Origin: Pseudobdellovibrionaceae bacterium
Lineage (GTDB): Bacteria; Bdellovibrionota; Bdellovibrionia; Bdellovibrionales; UBA1609
DNA length: 64,000 bases
Assembly: GCA_023898385.1 (NCBI GenBank)
Contig: CP060220.1
Span: 1,054,001-1,118,000, forward strand
Direction of reading: 5' to 3'
In this document: positions 27,175 to 35,083 of the stretch, piece after piece
Layout of the letters: every line of letters begins with the position of its first letter
Position numbering within the stretch: position 1 is the stretch's first letter
Notes under the pieces: generated by a model
Told to the model about the DNA's origin: nothing
Database searches by the model: none
Seen by the model: the letters and a program-made list of their open reading frames with translations, nothing else
Made by a program: the position numbers and the translations under genes

Positions 27175-27644
27175 TAGAAATTTACTCGCTCGACCTGCGT
27201 TTCAAACAAAGAGATCCTTTGAGGCTCTAACTCTGGCCTTTTTTCTATTCAACCCCAGTTTTGGCAGTCAATCTTATGTCACACAACATGCTATGGTGCC
27301 GACGGGAGACAGTGAAATAAAGCGGTGCTGAATTAAGAAAGGAGAAAGTGCCCTCTCCAGCACGAGAGTCGGCGAGCCTCGGGGCCATCGGTAGATTTCA
27401 AGGACTTGAGACGTATATTAACGAGCACTAGGGTTTAAAACGAAGGACGGCCACATGCTGCAGCTGTACAGCTTCGCATGCCGTGTCCCAGAAGTCCCTA
27501 GCTGAACGCTCCCGCCAGCAGAGTTGAGAGCTGCTGCTATGATAAAAAACCAAGAGTAAAAGTGTTAAGTCCCGCATCAGATAAGTCGGGCCGAAGTAGC
27601 TCATGGCAACCTAGGGTTTGGCAATTTCAGCGAGTAAATTTCTA
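27175..27644 (+). ncRNA. Candidate large structured RNA / inverted-repeat-bounded element
   Basis: The gap 26998-28013 has no convincing complete gene. A 16-bp perfect inverted repeat, TAGAAATTTACTCGCT (27175-27190) and AGCGAGTAAATTTCTA (27629-27644), encloses many nested stems. These are GCCGAC/GTCGGC (27298-27303 with 27368-27373) around GTGCTG/CAGCAC (27325-27330 with 27358-27363) and GGAGA/TCTCC (27341-27345 with 27354-27358, alternative to it). The other half has CTAGGG/CCCTAG (27428-27433 with 27496-27501) around GGAC/GTCC, CATGC/GCATG and AGCT-GTAC-AGCT, then CAGCAG/CTGCTG (27516-27521 with 27531-27536) and CCCG/CGGG (27571-27574 with 27587-27590). The strand is guessed from a T tract at about 27655-27661. 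It could be an RNA or a small mobile element. I recognise no known class. Confidence 0.4.
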
Positions 27645-27683
27645 AACGGACCGGTTTTTTTCAATCTGCAAAGGGGAGAATAA

Positions 27684-27899
27684 CTCTTTTTTTTAACGAC
27701 GTTTCAAACTCATGACAGTTATCGGAAATATGTTTCTGAAAATGGATCTGAGGAATTTCACTATGCACCTCTAGTGACTGGCTCTGCCTATTGCAAAGCA
27801 AATAAACTTCTCATTCAGTGGACGATCACTACGACGAGCAGTGACAATGGTGAACTTGATGTCGATCGTATTTTAACAACAATATCTGTCGTAAAGTAA
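27684..27899 (+). pseudogene. C-terminal fragment of an unknown protein
   Basis: An open frame of 71 codons ends at a TAA at 27897-27899 but has no usable start codon after the in-frame stop at 27681. The composition is protein-like (FHYAPLVTGSAYCKANK, LLIQWTITTTSSDNGELD). It begins in a run of eight T after AAGGGGAG. It looks like the end of a small exported protein cut off from its N-terminus, perhaps by the preceding inverted-repeat element. No family is recognised. Confidence 0.4.
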
Positions 27900-28013
27900 T
27901 CCTTCAGAGGAAGGCGCACGGAAAAAGAATGTTACTGAGTGGAAATTCTGATTTGTGGTCCAAATTGATTTATGGATTTACTCATCTAATTCAGTAGTGG
28001 CAGATTTCCAGCT

Positions 28014-28379
28014 TCAATCTAGCTTCTGGGCCCTTGTTACACAGCCAATTTCCCCTGGAATAACAATGTACATAGTTCGCGCTCTTCGGTCATTCAAAAC
28101 GATCTCGAGCCTAACCGTACCACTTTTATTCATTGAAAAATGGGTGATCGTATTGGGTAAATCTAATCTATCAGGGATACTATCTGACAAACATTGAGAA
28201 ACACTCTTGCCAAAATCGTCGATACTGCAAAACTGATCTTTCAACACATGCGTGTATTCTGAGGGACAATCAAACCTCATGGTCGCATTTTGAGACACCA
28301 GATTAAGACTAGACAGCTCCACCGCCCACGCGGCACTCGAAAAACTGACGAGTGCGTAAAAAATCAAAGCTATTTTCAC
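28014..28379 (-). CDS. Small exported protein with cysteines
   Basis: 121 aa from a GTG at 28379 with AAGGGGG six bases upstream. The signal peptide is IFYALVSFSSAAWA, cleaved near residue 19. The mature part has four cysteines (FDCPSEY, QFCSID, SQCLSD, IGCVTR) that could form two disulfides. No family is recognised. It stands alone on the minus strand at the right side of the accessory island. Confidence 0.65.
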   Translation of the reverse strand: MKIALIFYALVSFSSAAWAVELSSLNLVSQNATMRFDCPSEYTHVLKDQFCSIDDFGKSVSQCLSDSIPDRLDLPNTITHFSMNKSGTVRLEIVLNDRRARTMYIVIPGEIGCVTRAQKLD

Positions 28380-28821
28380 AAAAACCCCCTTGCTTAAAGG
28401 CTACCAAAAAAAAACACACCTGGGCTGCCTATTGCACGGTCAAAGCACCAAAAACAAGCAGAAATTGGCAAACCATTGCAAAAAAACATCTGGAACCCGC
28501 TTTAATCTTTATAGAAAATCATTTTTTGAAATATTTTCTGAACAGATAAACTGTACCTTATTGACTCTACAGAAATACTTAATTGGGTACAAATCAGTCA
28601 CGTGGACAAGGATAAATCGGGAAAGATCATCACGAAAAAAATGGTCTACCAAAATCATTTCATCGAAAATTATTCGGCGGCACCTAATGTTTTGCTCATT
28701 TCTTTCAGTTCATAACCGCAGAAAAAAGAGTGGCAAAAGCTCGATTGTAGAAAAAAAATATGTCTATTTAGTTTTAAGAAATAAATCTATTTACCACTAA
28801 ATCGAAATCAATTGAATAAAA
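28380..28821. other. AT-rich gap without recognised features
   Basis: About 440 bases with many A runs and no open frame that has a ribosome site or protein-like composition. It probably includes the promoter of the small cysteine-containing exported protein gene on its left side. Confidence 0.5.
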
Positions 28822-28851
28822 AAAAGGGTGTCCACGATCAGGCACCCTTTT
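28822..28851. terminator. Bidirectional intrinsic terminator
   Basis: AAAAGGGTG (28822-28830) and CACCCTTTT (28843-28851) form a perfect 9-bp stem with flanking A and T runs, 12 bases after the stop of the Ser/Asp-rich exported protein gene. Confidence 0.8.
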
Positions 28852-28862
28852 ATCAATATCAA

Positions 28863-29075
28863 TTACTCGTCGCTGCCAGAGTCAGATTCGCTGCTGTCAG
28901 AGTCGTAGTCACTGCTTGAGTCACTGTCATAGTCTGAGCTTGAATCAGAATCGTGTGAATCCATAGTGCTATGATCAGAGTCACTGTGTGACTTATCTTT
29001 GTGATCGCCGGCATTTGCCAAGCCCATCATTGATACAAAGGCAATTGTGGCGACTAAAATTTTTGATAATTTCAT
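28863..29075 (-). CDS. Exported Ser/Asp-repeat peptide
   Basis: 70 aa with AAGGAGG before the ATG and a clear signal peptide (ILVATIAFVSMMGLANA, cleaved after residue 22). The whole mature part is Ser, Asp and His with an octamer SSSDYDSD repeated. It is strongly acidic and expected to be disordered. Such stretches bind divalent metal or act as surface spacers; no specific function can be given. It is followed by an intrinsic terminator and preceded closely by the Lys/Ala-rich exported protein gene. Confidence 0.8.
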   Translation of the reverse strand: MKLSKILVATIAFVSMMGLANAGDHKDKSHSDSDHSTMDSHDSDSSSDYDSDSSSDYDSDSSESDSGSDE

Positions 29076-29102
29076 GATTCCCTCCTTAGTTGGGATCGTT
29101 AA

Positions 29103-29462
29103 TTAGTTTGCTTTAGTTTTTTGATTTTTCTTTGTCTGTTGCTTATGAGCCTTCTTCGCTTTGGCCTTGGCTTTTTTCTGAGCTTTTTTAGCCGTTTTAG
29201 CGTTGTTGGCGACCTTAGCTTTTGCCTTCGGGGCCGCTGCCTTCTTAGCCTTAGCCGGTGCAGGAGCCGCTTTTTTCACTTCAGCCTTCGCCTTAGGTGC
29301 TTCAGCCGGAGCCGCTTCTTTCTTCATTTCTGCAGGCTCGTCATTCATATCTTCCATCATCACTTCATCGCCGCCAAAATCGTCGGCAAAGTCTTCGCCG
29401 TCTTGCGCCCACGATGGAGTTCCGCCCAGAATCAATGCTGTTAGTAAAAGGTATTTTATCAT
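29103..29462 (-). CDS. Exported low-complexity protein, acidic then Lys/Ala-rich
   Basis: 119 aa. The signal peptide is LLLTALILGGTPSWA (cleavage near residue 19). An acidic stretch (DGEDFADDFGGDEVMMED) is followed by about 75 residues of Lys/Ala/Pro repeats resembling histone H1-like tails. The ribosome site GGGGGA is near the ATG. The charge is sharply split between halves. It lies 27 bases upstream of the Ser/Asp-rich gene on the same strand, giving a pair of oppositely charged exported polypeptides. Confidence 0.75.
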   Translation of the reverse strand: MIKYLLLTALILGGTPSWAQDGEDFADDFGGDEVMMEDMNDEPAEMKKEAAPAEAPKAKAEVKKAAPAPAKAKKAAAPKAKAKVANNAKTAKKAQKKAKAKAKKAHKQQTKKNQKTKAN

Positions 29463-29472
29463 CTCATTCCCC

Positions 29473-29718
29473 CTATGGTTTTATGTGTGCTTCAAAACGA
29501 AAAACTTTAAAATACTTGTCGTCATCAACTTCATAGATCGTGCCGAATAAAACCATGGTCCTTTGAACATGGTCATACAGCTGCCGGCTCACATCATTGT
29601 CTTCAAGGGTGAAGTCAATCTCGCCCGGTGTACACACCTGCAGTTGCGTCGGATTACCCGCCTCATCCCAATCGCAGGGACTAATAATTCCGGCCACCCT
29701 CGTTAAACCTTGAACCAT
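29473..29718 (-). CDS. Small OB-like hypothetical protein A
   Basis: 81 aa from the ATG at 29718. The frame is open up to 29814, but that part crosses a terminator stem. The sequence has alternating strands with GIISPCDWDEAGNPTQ and FGTIYEVDDDKYFKVFRF. The layout resembles the small OB-fold pattern of its neighbour at 29845-30090, which is also 81 aa, suggesting a diverged duplication. It is cytoplasmic. The stop is 10 bases before the next gene on the strand. Function unknown. Confidence 0.55.
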   Translation of the reverse strand: MVQGLTRVAGIISPCDWDEAGNPTQLQVCTPGEIDFTLEDNDVSRQLYDHVQRTMVLFGTIYEVDDDKYFKVFRFEAHIKP

Positions 29719-29800
29719 ACCCTCTCTCTCAAGTGTTACCCCTTCTCTAAGGGCAATTTCTGCGCCAGCTCCAAACGAAATTCGAAGGATCTGGAGACAA

Positions 29801-29842
29801 AAAACAGGAACCAAAAGTTCTTAAGAGAACCCCCTGTTCCTC
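29801..29842 (-). terminator. Intrinsic terminator between the twin small genes
   Basis: On the minus strand AGGAAC pairs with GTTCCT around an inner stem GTTCT/AGAAC, followed by a run of six T. It lies 3-40 bases after the stop at 29845. Confidence 0.6.
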
Positions 29843-29844
29843 CT

Positions 29845-30090
29845 CTAAAGAATGCAATAGGACTCCACCGTCACCATTAACCCAAAGCACTCAAAACTCA
29901 CTTCACCATTAATTCGCACTTTTTGCCCCGCCGCTCGCAACAAGGCTTCACCCTTTGGATTGTCCGCCACCAATAGCTTCATGCCATTGTTCAAAACCAG
30001 CTCAACAGCCAGGACTGAGCCATCAAGGTCATGGGCGGCCACTTCAAGTTTGCCTGTGAGTTCTTGCTGACCAGCTGCTAAATTGGACAT
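29845..30090 (-). CDS. Small OB-like hypothetical protein B
   Basis: 81 aa from the ATG at 30090, with GGGGA about 10 bases upstream; a GTG at 30108 is an alternative. Sequence features are LTGKLEVAAHDLDGSV, LVADNPKGEALL and INGEVSFECFGLMVTVES, with strand-rich periodicity like a small OB fold. It matches protein A in length and layout. No catalytic motif is seen. It is followed by an intrinsic terminator. Confidence 0.6.
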   Translation of the reverse strand: MSNLAAGQQELTGKLEVAAHDLDGSVLAVELVLNNGMKLLVADNPKGEALLRAAGQKVRINGEVSFECFGLMVTVESYCIL

Positions 30091-30328
30091 GATTTCGATA
30101 TTCCCCACCTCAGCTATCGACCTACAGCGTTAAAAAAACTAGCGATGTAACCCGTCGTATTGTCATATGAATTGCAAACAACGTTCCCAAGTGAAAACGC
30201 AGTAGAATCCATTTGGCGCACCCTATCGGAACTACCAGATCTTGTTTCTAAAATGCTGTTTTTGCTATCTGGGCTAAAAAGATTTTGGCATACTGCTATC
30301 CACATATTGGCTTTGTGGAGTGTTTTCA

Positions 30329-31774
30329 TTGCGACATCTTTTGTTAATCTCATCCGTCACTGAACCATGGAGTCCTCTTGATGAGGATCTGGGCCCCGGC
30401 TATCAAATTACCAGGGTGTCCTCTTTGAATGCGGCCCAGAGCCTCCTGCGTGAAAAGCGTTTTGACATGGCGTTCATAGAATTGGCGTTACTTCAGGCAG
30501 GCCCCGTTCAGGGCGTTGAAACATTTAAGAACACCTTGAATGAACTGTTGGCTCCCCATGTGGAAACACCAACAGTCATCATCACACCCGATCACCTTGT
30601 CCCCTTTGCCGTGGAACTCGCATCAGAAACTGTCTCGGGCTATCTCACTTTGCCCGTAGAAGCTTCTGAACTTAAGCTCATGGCCGATCGACTCTTCGAA
30701 TCTCGGCTAAAAGAAGCCGAGATTCGATATTTGCGCGATCAATTTTGGAGCCAGGACTACGACAATGTAGTAGCAACCACCTGCCCGCAGATGAAAATCG
30801 TATTGGATCGTGTGCAAGATGTGGCCCCCACAAAATCCACTGTACTTTTGAACGGTGAAACAGGCGTTGGAAAATCTTTGTTCGCCCAACTCATTCACCA
30901 ACACAGCTCTCGAAAGAACAAACAATTCATTAAAGTGCATTGTGGAGCCATATCTGAGTCTCTCATTGAAAGTGAACTATTTGGTCATGAAAAGGGCGCC
31001 TTCACCGGGGCCTTGAGGCGAAAATTAGGCAAATTTGAACTGGCCCATGGAGGCACAATATTTCTTGATGAAATCTCTACTCTCTCTCCATCAGCCCAAA
31101 TCAAATTATTACAGGTGATTCAAGATTCTACTTTTCAACGGGTGGGAGGCGAAACTGATGTTGAGGTGGATATTCGCATCATCGTCGCCACCAACGAGAA
31201 TTTAAAACTTCTCTCCGATGAAAAGAAATTTCGGCAAGATCTTTACTATCGTCTCAACGTTTTTCCCATTTCGATTCCACCACTTCGAAATCGTATGGCG
31301 GATCTCCCCACTATTATGCAGTCGCTCATTGAAAAGCTCAATCGCACCCATCAAAAGCATATCATTGGAGCCGATCCAGAAGCACTTAACGCGTTAATGA
31401 GCTACCTGTGGCCCGGCAACGTCAGAGAACTAGAAAACGTGATTGAGCGGGCGTACATTTTAGAACGAAGTAAAAAGATCTCTTTACAAAATCTACCGCT
31501 TGAAATTGCGCAAGTGGACCAATCCTCCACAGTTTTGCCCATTGACACCACTCTGCCACTGGCCGAAGCCCGACAAAAATTGGTGAGCCAATTTGAGCGG
31601 GCCTACCTGCAAGAACTGCTGACCAGTACCCATGGAAAAATAAACAAGGCCGCAGAAACAGCAGGCATCAGCACCCGACAACTCAACAAGTTGATGAACC
31701 GATACAAACTGGCCACCAAAGACTTTAAATGGTCCAAGCTGTCACCCTCGCCGGCGGCCAATTTCGAAAGCTAA
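30329..31774 (+). CDS. Sigma-54-dependent activator with degenerate receiver
   Basis: 481 aa from a TTG at 30329 with GGAG eight bases upstream; a GTG at 30320 is the alternative. The order is a receiver-like domain (about 1-125), an AAA+ domain with Walker A GETGVGKS (about 176-183), the sigma-54 contact loop GAFTGA (about 223-228) and Walker B TIFLDE, and a C-terminal Fis-type HTH (AAETAGISTRQLNKLMNRY). In the receiver, the position of the phospho-acceptor Asp reads FIEL, i.e. Glu, so control by phosphorylation is doubtful. Its stop overlaps that of the convergent RimK-like gene. Confidence 0.92.
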   Translation: MRHLLLISSVTEPWSPLDEDLGPGYQITRVSSLNAAQSLLREKRFDMAFIELALLQAGPVQGVETFKNTLNELLAPHVETPTVIITPDHLVPFAVELASETVSGYLTLPVEASELKLMADRLFESRLKEAEIRYLRDQFWSQDYDNVVATTCPQMKIVLDRVQDVAPTKSTVLLNGETGVGKSLFAQLIHQHSSRKNKQFIKVHCGAISESLIESELFGHEKGAFTGALRRKLGKFELAHGGTIFLDEISTLSPSAQIKLLQVIQDSTFQRVGGETDVEVDIRIIVATNENLKLLSDEKKFRQDLYYRLNVFPISIPPLRNRMADLPTIMQSLIEKLNRTHQKHIIGADPEALNALMSYLWPGNVRELENVIERAYILERSKKISLQNLPLEIAQVDQSSTVLPIDTTLPLAEARQKLVSQFERAYLQELLTSTHGKINKAAETAGISTRQLNKLMNRYKLATKDFKWSKLSPSPAANFES

Positions 31775-32967
31775 GAACCTAAATTTAGATTTTTCGGCAA
31801 GCGGGATGGTTTTGGACGACGTCTTCGCTTTGTCTTCTCTGGAACCATGTCCTTCATAAGTTCAAGCTTTCCAAAACAGAGTAAGCGGTCTTCGGGTTCA
31901 AGCACCCGCTCGTGTTTGGGATTGGGGATCACCTTGCCACCGCGATAGAGCGTTAAAACATTAATGTCACGATCTCTCAATCCGGCTTCTAATATGGTCT
32001 GCCCAATATATTTAGACCCTTTTGGCAAATAGAGCTCTGTCACGCCATAGCCCTTACTCACCGTTAGCCGCTGTCGAATATCTATTTCTGGAAAATCCAC
32101 TTGCGCCGCAATGTATTCAATAATGGAGCCTGCCACATCCAGCTTCGTGCACCGTTCAATACCCTCTAAACCAGGTGAGGAATTGATCTCCATAATTTGA
32201 GGACCCGCCGCACTTTCAAGCATATCCACACCGGCCACTCGAAGACCCATAATCTGTGCCGCCCTTACTGCCGCTTCGGTGTATTTCTCGTCCAATGTCA
32301 CGGCCTCGGTTCGTCCACCTCGATGCACATTGCTTCTGAATTCTTGCCCTTGCGCCACCCGACGCATAGCCGCCACCACTTGATCACCCACCACAATAGC
32401 GCGAATGTCTCGCCCCTTGCTTTCCGCAACAAACTTTTGAATCAACACATTTTGTTTTTGGCTTTGAAAAACTTCAATCATAGAGATCGCAGTCTCTCTA
32501 GACTCAGCCAACATCACTCCTATACCTTGAGTGCCCTCAATGAGTTTAATAATAACGGGAACTCCACCCACCCGCTCGATGGACGGAAGTATATCTGACT
32601 TATCGCGCACAAATGCTGTCCGCGGAATGCCAATGTTGTGACGACTGAGCGTTTGCAGACTTCGCAGTTTATCTCGGGAAACGATAATTCCATCGGCCGT
32701 GTTAGCGCAATACACATTCATTTGTTGAAACTGTCGAACAATGGCCGTGCCGAAATAAGTGACCGAGGCTCCGATTCGCGGCAATACAGCATCAAAATAA
32801 GTGATCTGTTTGTTTTTATAGTAAAGGTCGGGATGGCCTTCGTCCAAATCGATAGCGAATTTAAAGACATCCAGAACGTTTACTTTGTAGCCACGCTCAA
32901 CGGCAGCCTGCTTTAATCGCATTGTACTATAACACTTAGGGCTGCGTGATAAGATTGCCAGTTTCAT
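31771..32967 (-). CDS. RimK-like ATP-grasp ligase fused to RCK_C domain
   Basis: 398 aa. The N-terminal RimK-type ATP-grasp ligase (about 1-290) has GIPRTAF, KLIEGTQGIGV and the metal loop MEINSSPG (259-266). Next comes a TrkA/RCK C-terminal domain (about 303-372: VTELYLPKGSKYIGQTI, LTLYRGGKVI, EPEDRLLCFG). The tail is very basic. RimK adds glutamates to ribosomal protein S6; the RCK_C domain binds small ligands, so the enzyme may be ligand-gated. It lies 29 bases after the RimB-type protease gene. The fusion is unusual in my knowledge. Confidence 0.88.
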   Translation of the reverse strand: MKLAILSRSPKCYSTMRLKQAAVERGYKVNVLDVFKFAIDLDEGHPDLYYKNKQITYFDAVLPRIGASVTYFGTAIVRQFQQMNVYCANTADGIIVSRDKLRSLQTLSRHNIGIPRTAFVRDKSDILPSIERVGGVPVIIKLIEGTQGIGVMLAESRETAISMIEVFQSQKQNVLIQKFVAESKGRDIRAIVVGDQVVAAMRRVAQGQEFRSNVHRGGRTEAVTLDEKYTEAAVRAAQIMGLRVAGVDMLESAAGPQIMEINSSPGLEGIERCTKLDVAGSIIEYIAAQVDFPEIDIRQRLTVSKGYGVTELYLPKGSKYIGQTILEAGLRDRDINVLTLYRGGKVIPNPKHERVLEPEDRLLCFGKLELMKDMVPEKTKRRRRPKPSRLPKNLNLGS

Positions 32968-32996
32968 CTCTCCTCCAGTTCATTACTAAACATCGC

Positions 32997-33461
32997 TTAA
33001 ACCCTCGCTCGCTTTTTCACCGCTGGTTTTCCACCACAATAGGAGCGCCCCACATCAACAACAAAACGCCCTCGAAACGACTGCCTCCCCAACAACATTC
33101 GAAAGCCCATATTTGCTCGATTGGTCAAAGTCACCTCAATGGGCCAACGCTGCCCCATCATCACAATATCCGTAACAATTACCGGACGTCGCTCCACCTG
33201 ACCATTAGAACTTTTCACATGGCGATATTCTAATACGGGCACCCGGTTAATTACGCTGCCCAAGGTTCCCCGCTGCTCTGGGTGAACCTCAAATTCAACA
33301 TAATCACGCCCACGCCGAGTAAACAAATGCATTCTCACTGCGTGCAAACTAGATGTCTGCGCCCCAGTGTCCACCTTGACCTTGATGTGCGGGACATGCA
33401 ACAAAGGTAACTCCGCCCACTCTCGCCAACCAATTGCATCTAGAGGTTTTTTTCTTATCAT
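32997..33461 (-). CDS. RimB-type retropepsin-like ATP-dependent zinc protease
   Basis: 154 aa, matching the RimB / DUF785-type family. The aspartyl protease-like motif is VKVDTGAQTSSLHA (Asp31), followed by ANMGFRMLLGRQSF as the flap region. RimB partners RimK in removing or exchanging glutamate tails of ribosomal protein S6 in other bacteria. The rimB-rimK order here supports that pairing. It starts 10 bases after the phosphatase stop. Confidence 0.88.
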   Translation of the reverse strand: MIRKKPLDAIGWREWAELPLLHVPHIKVKVDTGAQTSSLHAVRMHLFTRRGRDYVEFEVHPEQRGTLGSVINRVPVLEYRHVKSSNGQVERRPVIVTDIVMMGQRWPIEVTLTNRANMGFRMLLGRQSFRGRFVVDVGRSYCGGKPAVKKRARV

Positions 33462-33471
33462 CTTATTCCCA

Positions 33472-34251
33472 TTAACTTTTAACTTTTCGCAACAAAACCC
33501 AAGCTATGTCGTCGTACTTTTTCCAACCCTCGGGGTCCTGCGCCTGGCTGGTCTCAAGTAAGCTATTGAACGCTCCGTCGAAATCTCCCTTAGCCACAGT
33601 ATCTTTTAATGCTTCATGGGAAATATTATCAAAAAGCCCATCAGTACCAATAAGCACCGTGTGCCCCTTTTTCATTTCTATGCCACTAGAACCTTCCATT
33701 CTGATGTAAGAATCGCCCATAAGATTTGTCACAATATGGCGCTCGGGATCGTCCAAAGACTGCTCTTGCTCAATCAACCCCGCCTCCACACCAAATCCCA
33801 CTGTGGAGTGAGGGATATTAGAAAAAACCTCATTACCAACAGAGTTCCAATAGACCACTTCCGAATCACCCACTGAAAAACTCCGAAACCAACTGTCATG
33901 AATCGTATAAAAGGCCAAAGTGCACCGGGCGCCGGCCTTTAGCGCCAAAACTTGGTCATTGGCCTTCTCCATGACCCGAAAGGGGTTAAGTTCACTATTT
34001 TTAAAAAGCTTTGGTTCATTAACTACTGAATCCACAGCCGCCAAGGCCGCGTCTCGTCCCCGTGGATGTCCACCGGCCCCATCGGCCACACCTATGATGA
34101 TGGCCCCATCTTTCTCTAACAGAAACAGGACATCTTCATTGGCCTTATCATAGGATTTACTTTTTGCGGTGAAGTACCCCACCCGAAAATCACCAAGATC
34201 AAACAGCTCGTGCTTGGGCTTATCTGAATTGATAACTTCTTTAAACGGCAT
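33472..34251 (-). CDS. PP2C-type serine/threonine phosphatase
   Basis: 259 aa, PPM fold. Metal-binding motifs are present: KANEDVLF (Glu39, Asp40), GVADGAGGH (Asp57-Gly58) and GTDGLFDN near residue 205. It is cytoplasmic. Its ATG overlaps the 3' end of the kinase gene by 11 bases, so kinase and phosphatase are coupled. Together they likely set the phosphorylation state of a target, which by position could be the RimK-RCK_C protein or RimB. Confidence 0.88.
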   Translation of the reverse strand: MPFKEVINSDKPKHELFDLGDFRVGYFTAKSKSYDKANEDVLFLLEKDGAIIIGVADGAGGHPRGRDAALAAVDSVVNEPKLFKNSELNPFRVMEKANDQVLALKAGARCTLAFYTIHDSWFRSFSVGDSEVVYWNSVGNEVFSNIPHSTVGFGVEAGLIEQEQSLDDPERHIVTNLMGDSYIRMEGSSGIEMKKGHTVLIGTDGLFDNISHEALKDTVAKGDFDGAFNSLLETSQAQDPEGWKKYDDIAWVLLRKVKS

Positions 34252-34972
34252 CCGACCAATCCATCATCTCTAAATAGGTTCGTAGTGCAGAAATTGATCG
34301 GAATCGGTTCAGAATAAGGCTGCGCTTAAGCCCACAAACGATGTATTTAATCGAAGGCGACATTTTATGATAGTGAGCTTGGCCACCTAAAATGTCATAG
34401 AAAATCCGGATGATTTTCACTACATCCTCGTCACGATTGTCCTTTTTAGAGTCACCCCAATGATGAAGATCAAATATTTTAACGTCAAACTCTAAACCGA
34501 ACCGCCGAATCATAATATTATCGACGTGCAAATCACCATGATACTCGCCTTTTTGATGAATAGACTCCACCCCGCGCACGATAGAATATAACAAATGAAT
34601 GGCCGGAAAAATCCCAAGCCGCTTTCCCTTTTGCCGATTCACAAACTGACTGAGCGGTTCTCCGATAATCAACTCTGAAGTGAGACAGGCCACACGCTGG
34701 CCCTTTAGCCAGATCACTTCATGGGACAAATAATCAATAACAATGGGACTGGAGCGAAGCTTATCAAGCTTATTGGCATATCGAATGCTGACTTTAAAGC
34801 CCTTGTTTCGATGAGGATAAAAAAGCTTAATTGCACGTTCTTTATTGGTGTAGCTTTCTGATACCTTATAAACTTCACCCTCAAACCCCGATCCTAAGAG
34901 TTCAAGGACCTCATAACGCCCACCCACGATGCGTCCCGGTTCAAGGGCAAACTTTTCCAACTTGGCGTCCAA
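34241..34972 (-). CDS. Small Ser/Thr protein kinase-like protein
   Basis: 243 aa from a TTG at 34972 with GAGGAG upstream. The glycine loop is LGSGFEGEVYKV, the ATP lysine is in RAIKLF (Lys49), the catalytic loop is HGDLHVDN (Asp147, Asn152), and the DFG position reads IFDLHHWG (Asp168 retained). Catalytic residues are therefore present. The C-lobe is short and no extracellular sensor or membrane segment is seen. First gene of the kinase-phosphatase-RimB-RimK operon. Confidence 0.85.
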   Translation of the reverse strand: MDAKLEKFALEPGRIVGGRYEVLELLGSGFEGEVYKVSESYTNKERAIKLFYPHRNKGFKVSIRYANKLDKLRSSPIVIDYLSHEVIWLKGQRVACLTSELIIGEPLSQFVNRQKGKRLGIFPAIHLLYSIVRGVESIHQKGEYHGDLHVDNIMIRRFGLEFDVKIFDLHHWGDSKKDNRDEDVVKIIRIFYDILGGQAHYHKMSPSIKYIVCGLKRSLILNRFRSISALRTYLEMMDWSDAV

Positions 34973-35083
34973 ACGTCATACTCCTCTTTGTCCACAGCAA
35001 TTGACGCCTCATAGTAACCCGGGGCTGCGGACAGAGTCATCATCTATTCGAAAATTAAAGGCTCTCAGTGAGCCGGCGAGGAC

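Noticed and set aside
27001..27177. Short 58-codon frame after the LVIVD gene
   Set aside because: No ribosome site, no recognised family, and it ends by chance at the inverted repeat.
26918..27331. Open frame of 137 codons overlapping the end of the LVIVD lipoprotein gene
   Set aside because: It shares bases with the well-supported lipoprotein frame, has no ribosome site and runs into the structured element. A signal-like stretch near its end is noted but too weak to call a gene.
27292..27644. tmRNA, RNase P RNA or retron msr-msd
   Set aside because: No tag-peptide or tRNA-like ends, no conserved RNase P core, and no reverse transcriptase gene nearby.
30114..30353. 79-codon frame upstream of the sigma-54 activator
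   Set aside because: No ribosome site, non-protein-like composition, and it overlaps the activator start on the other strand.
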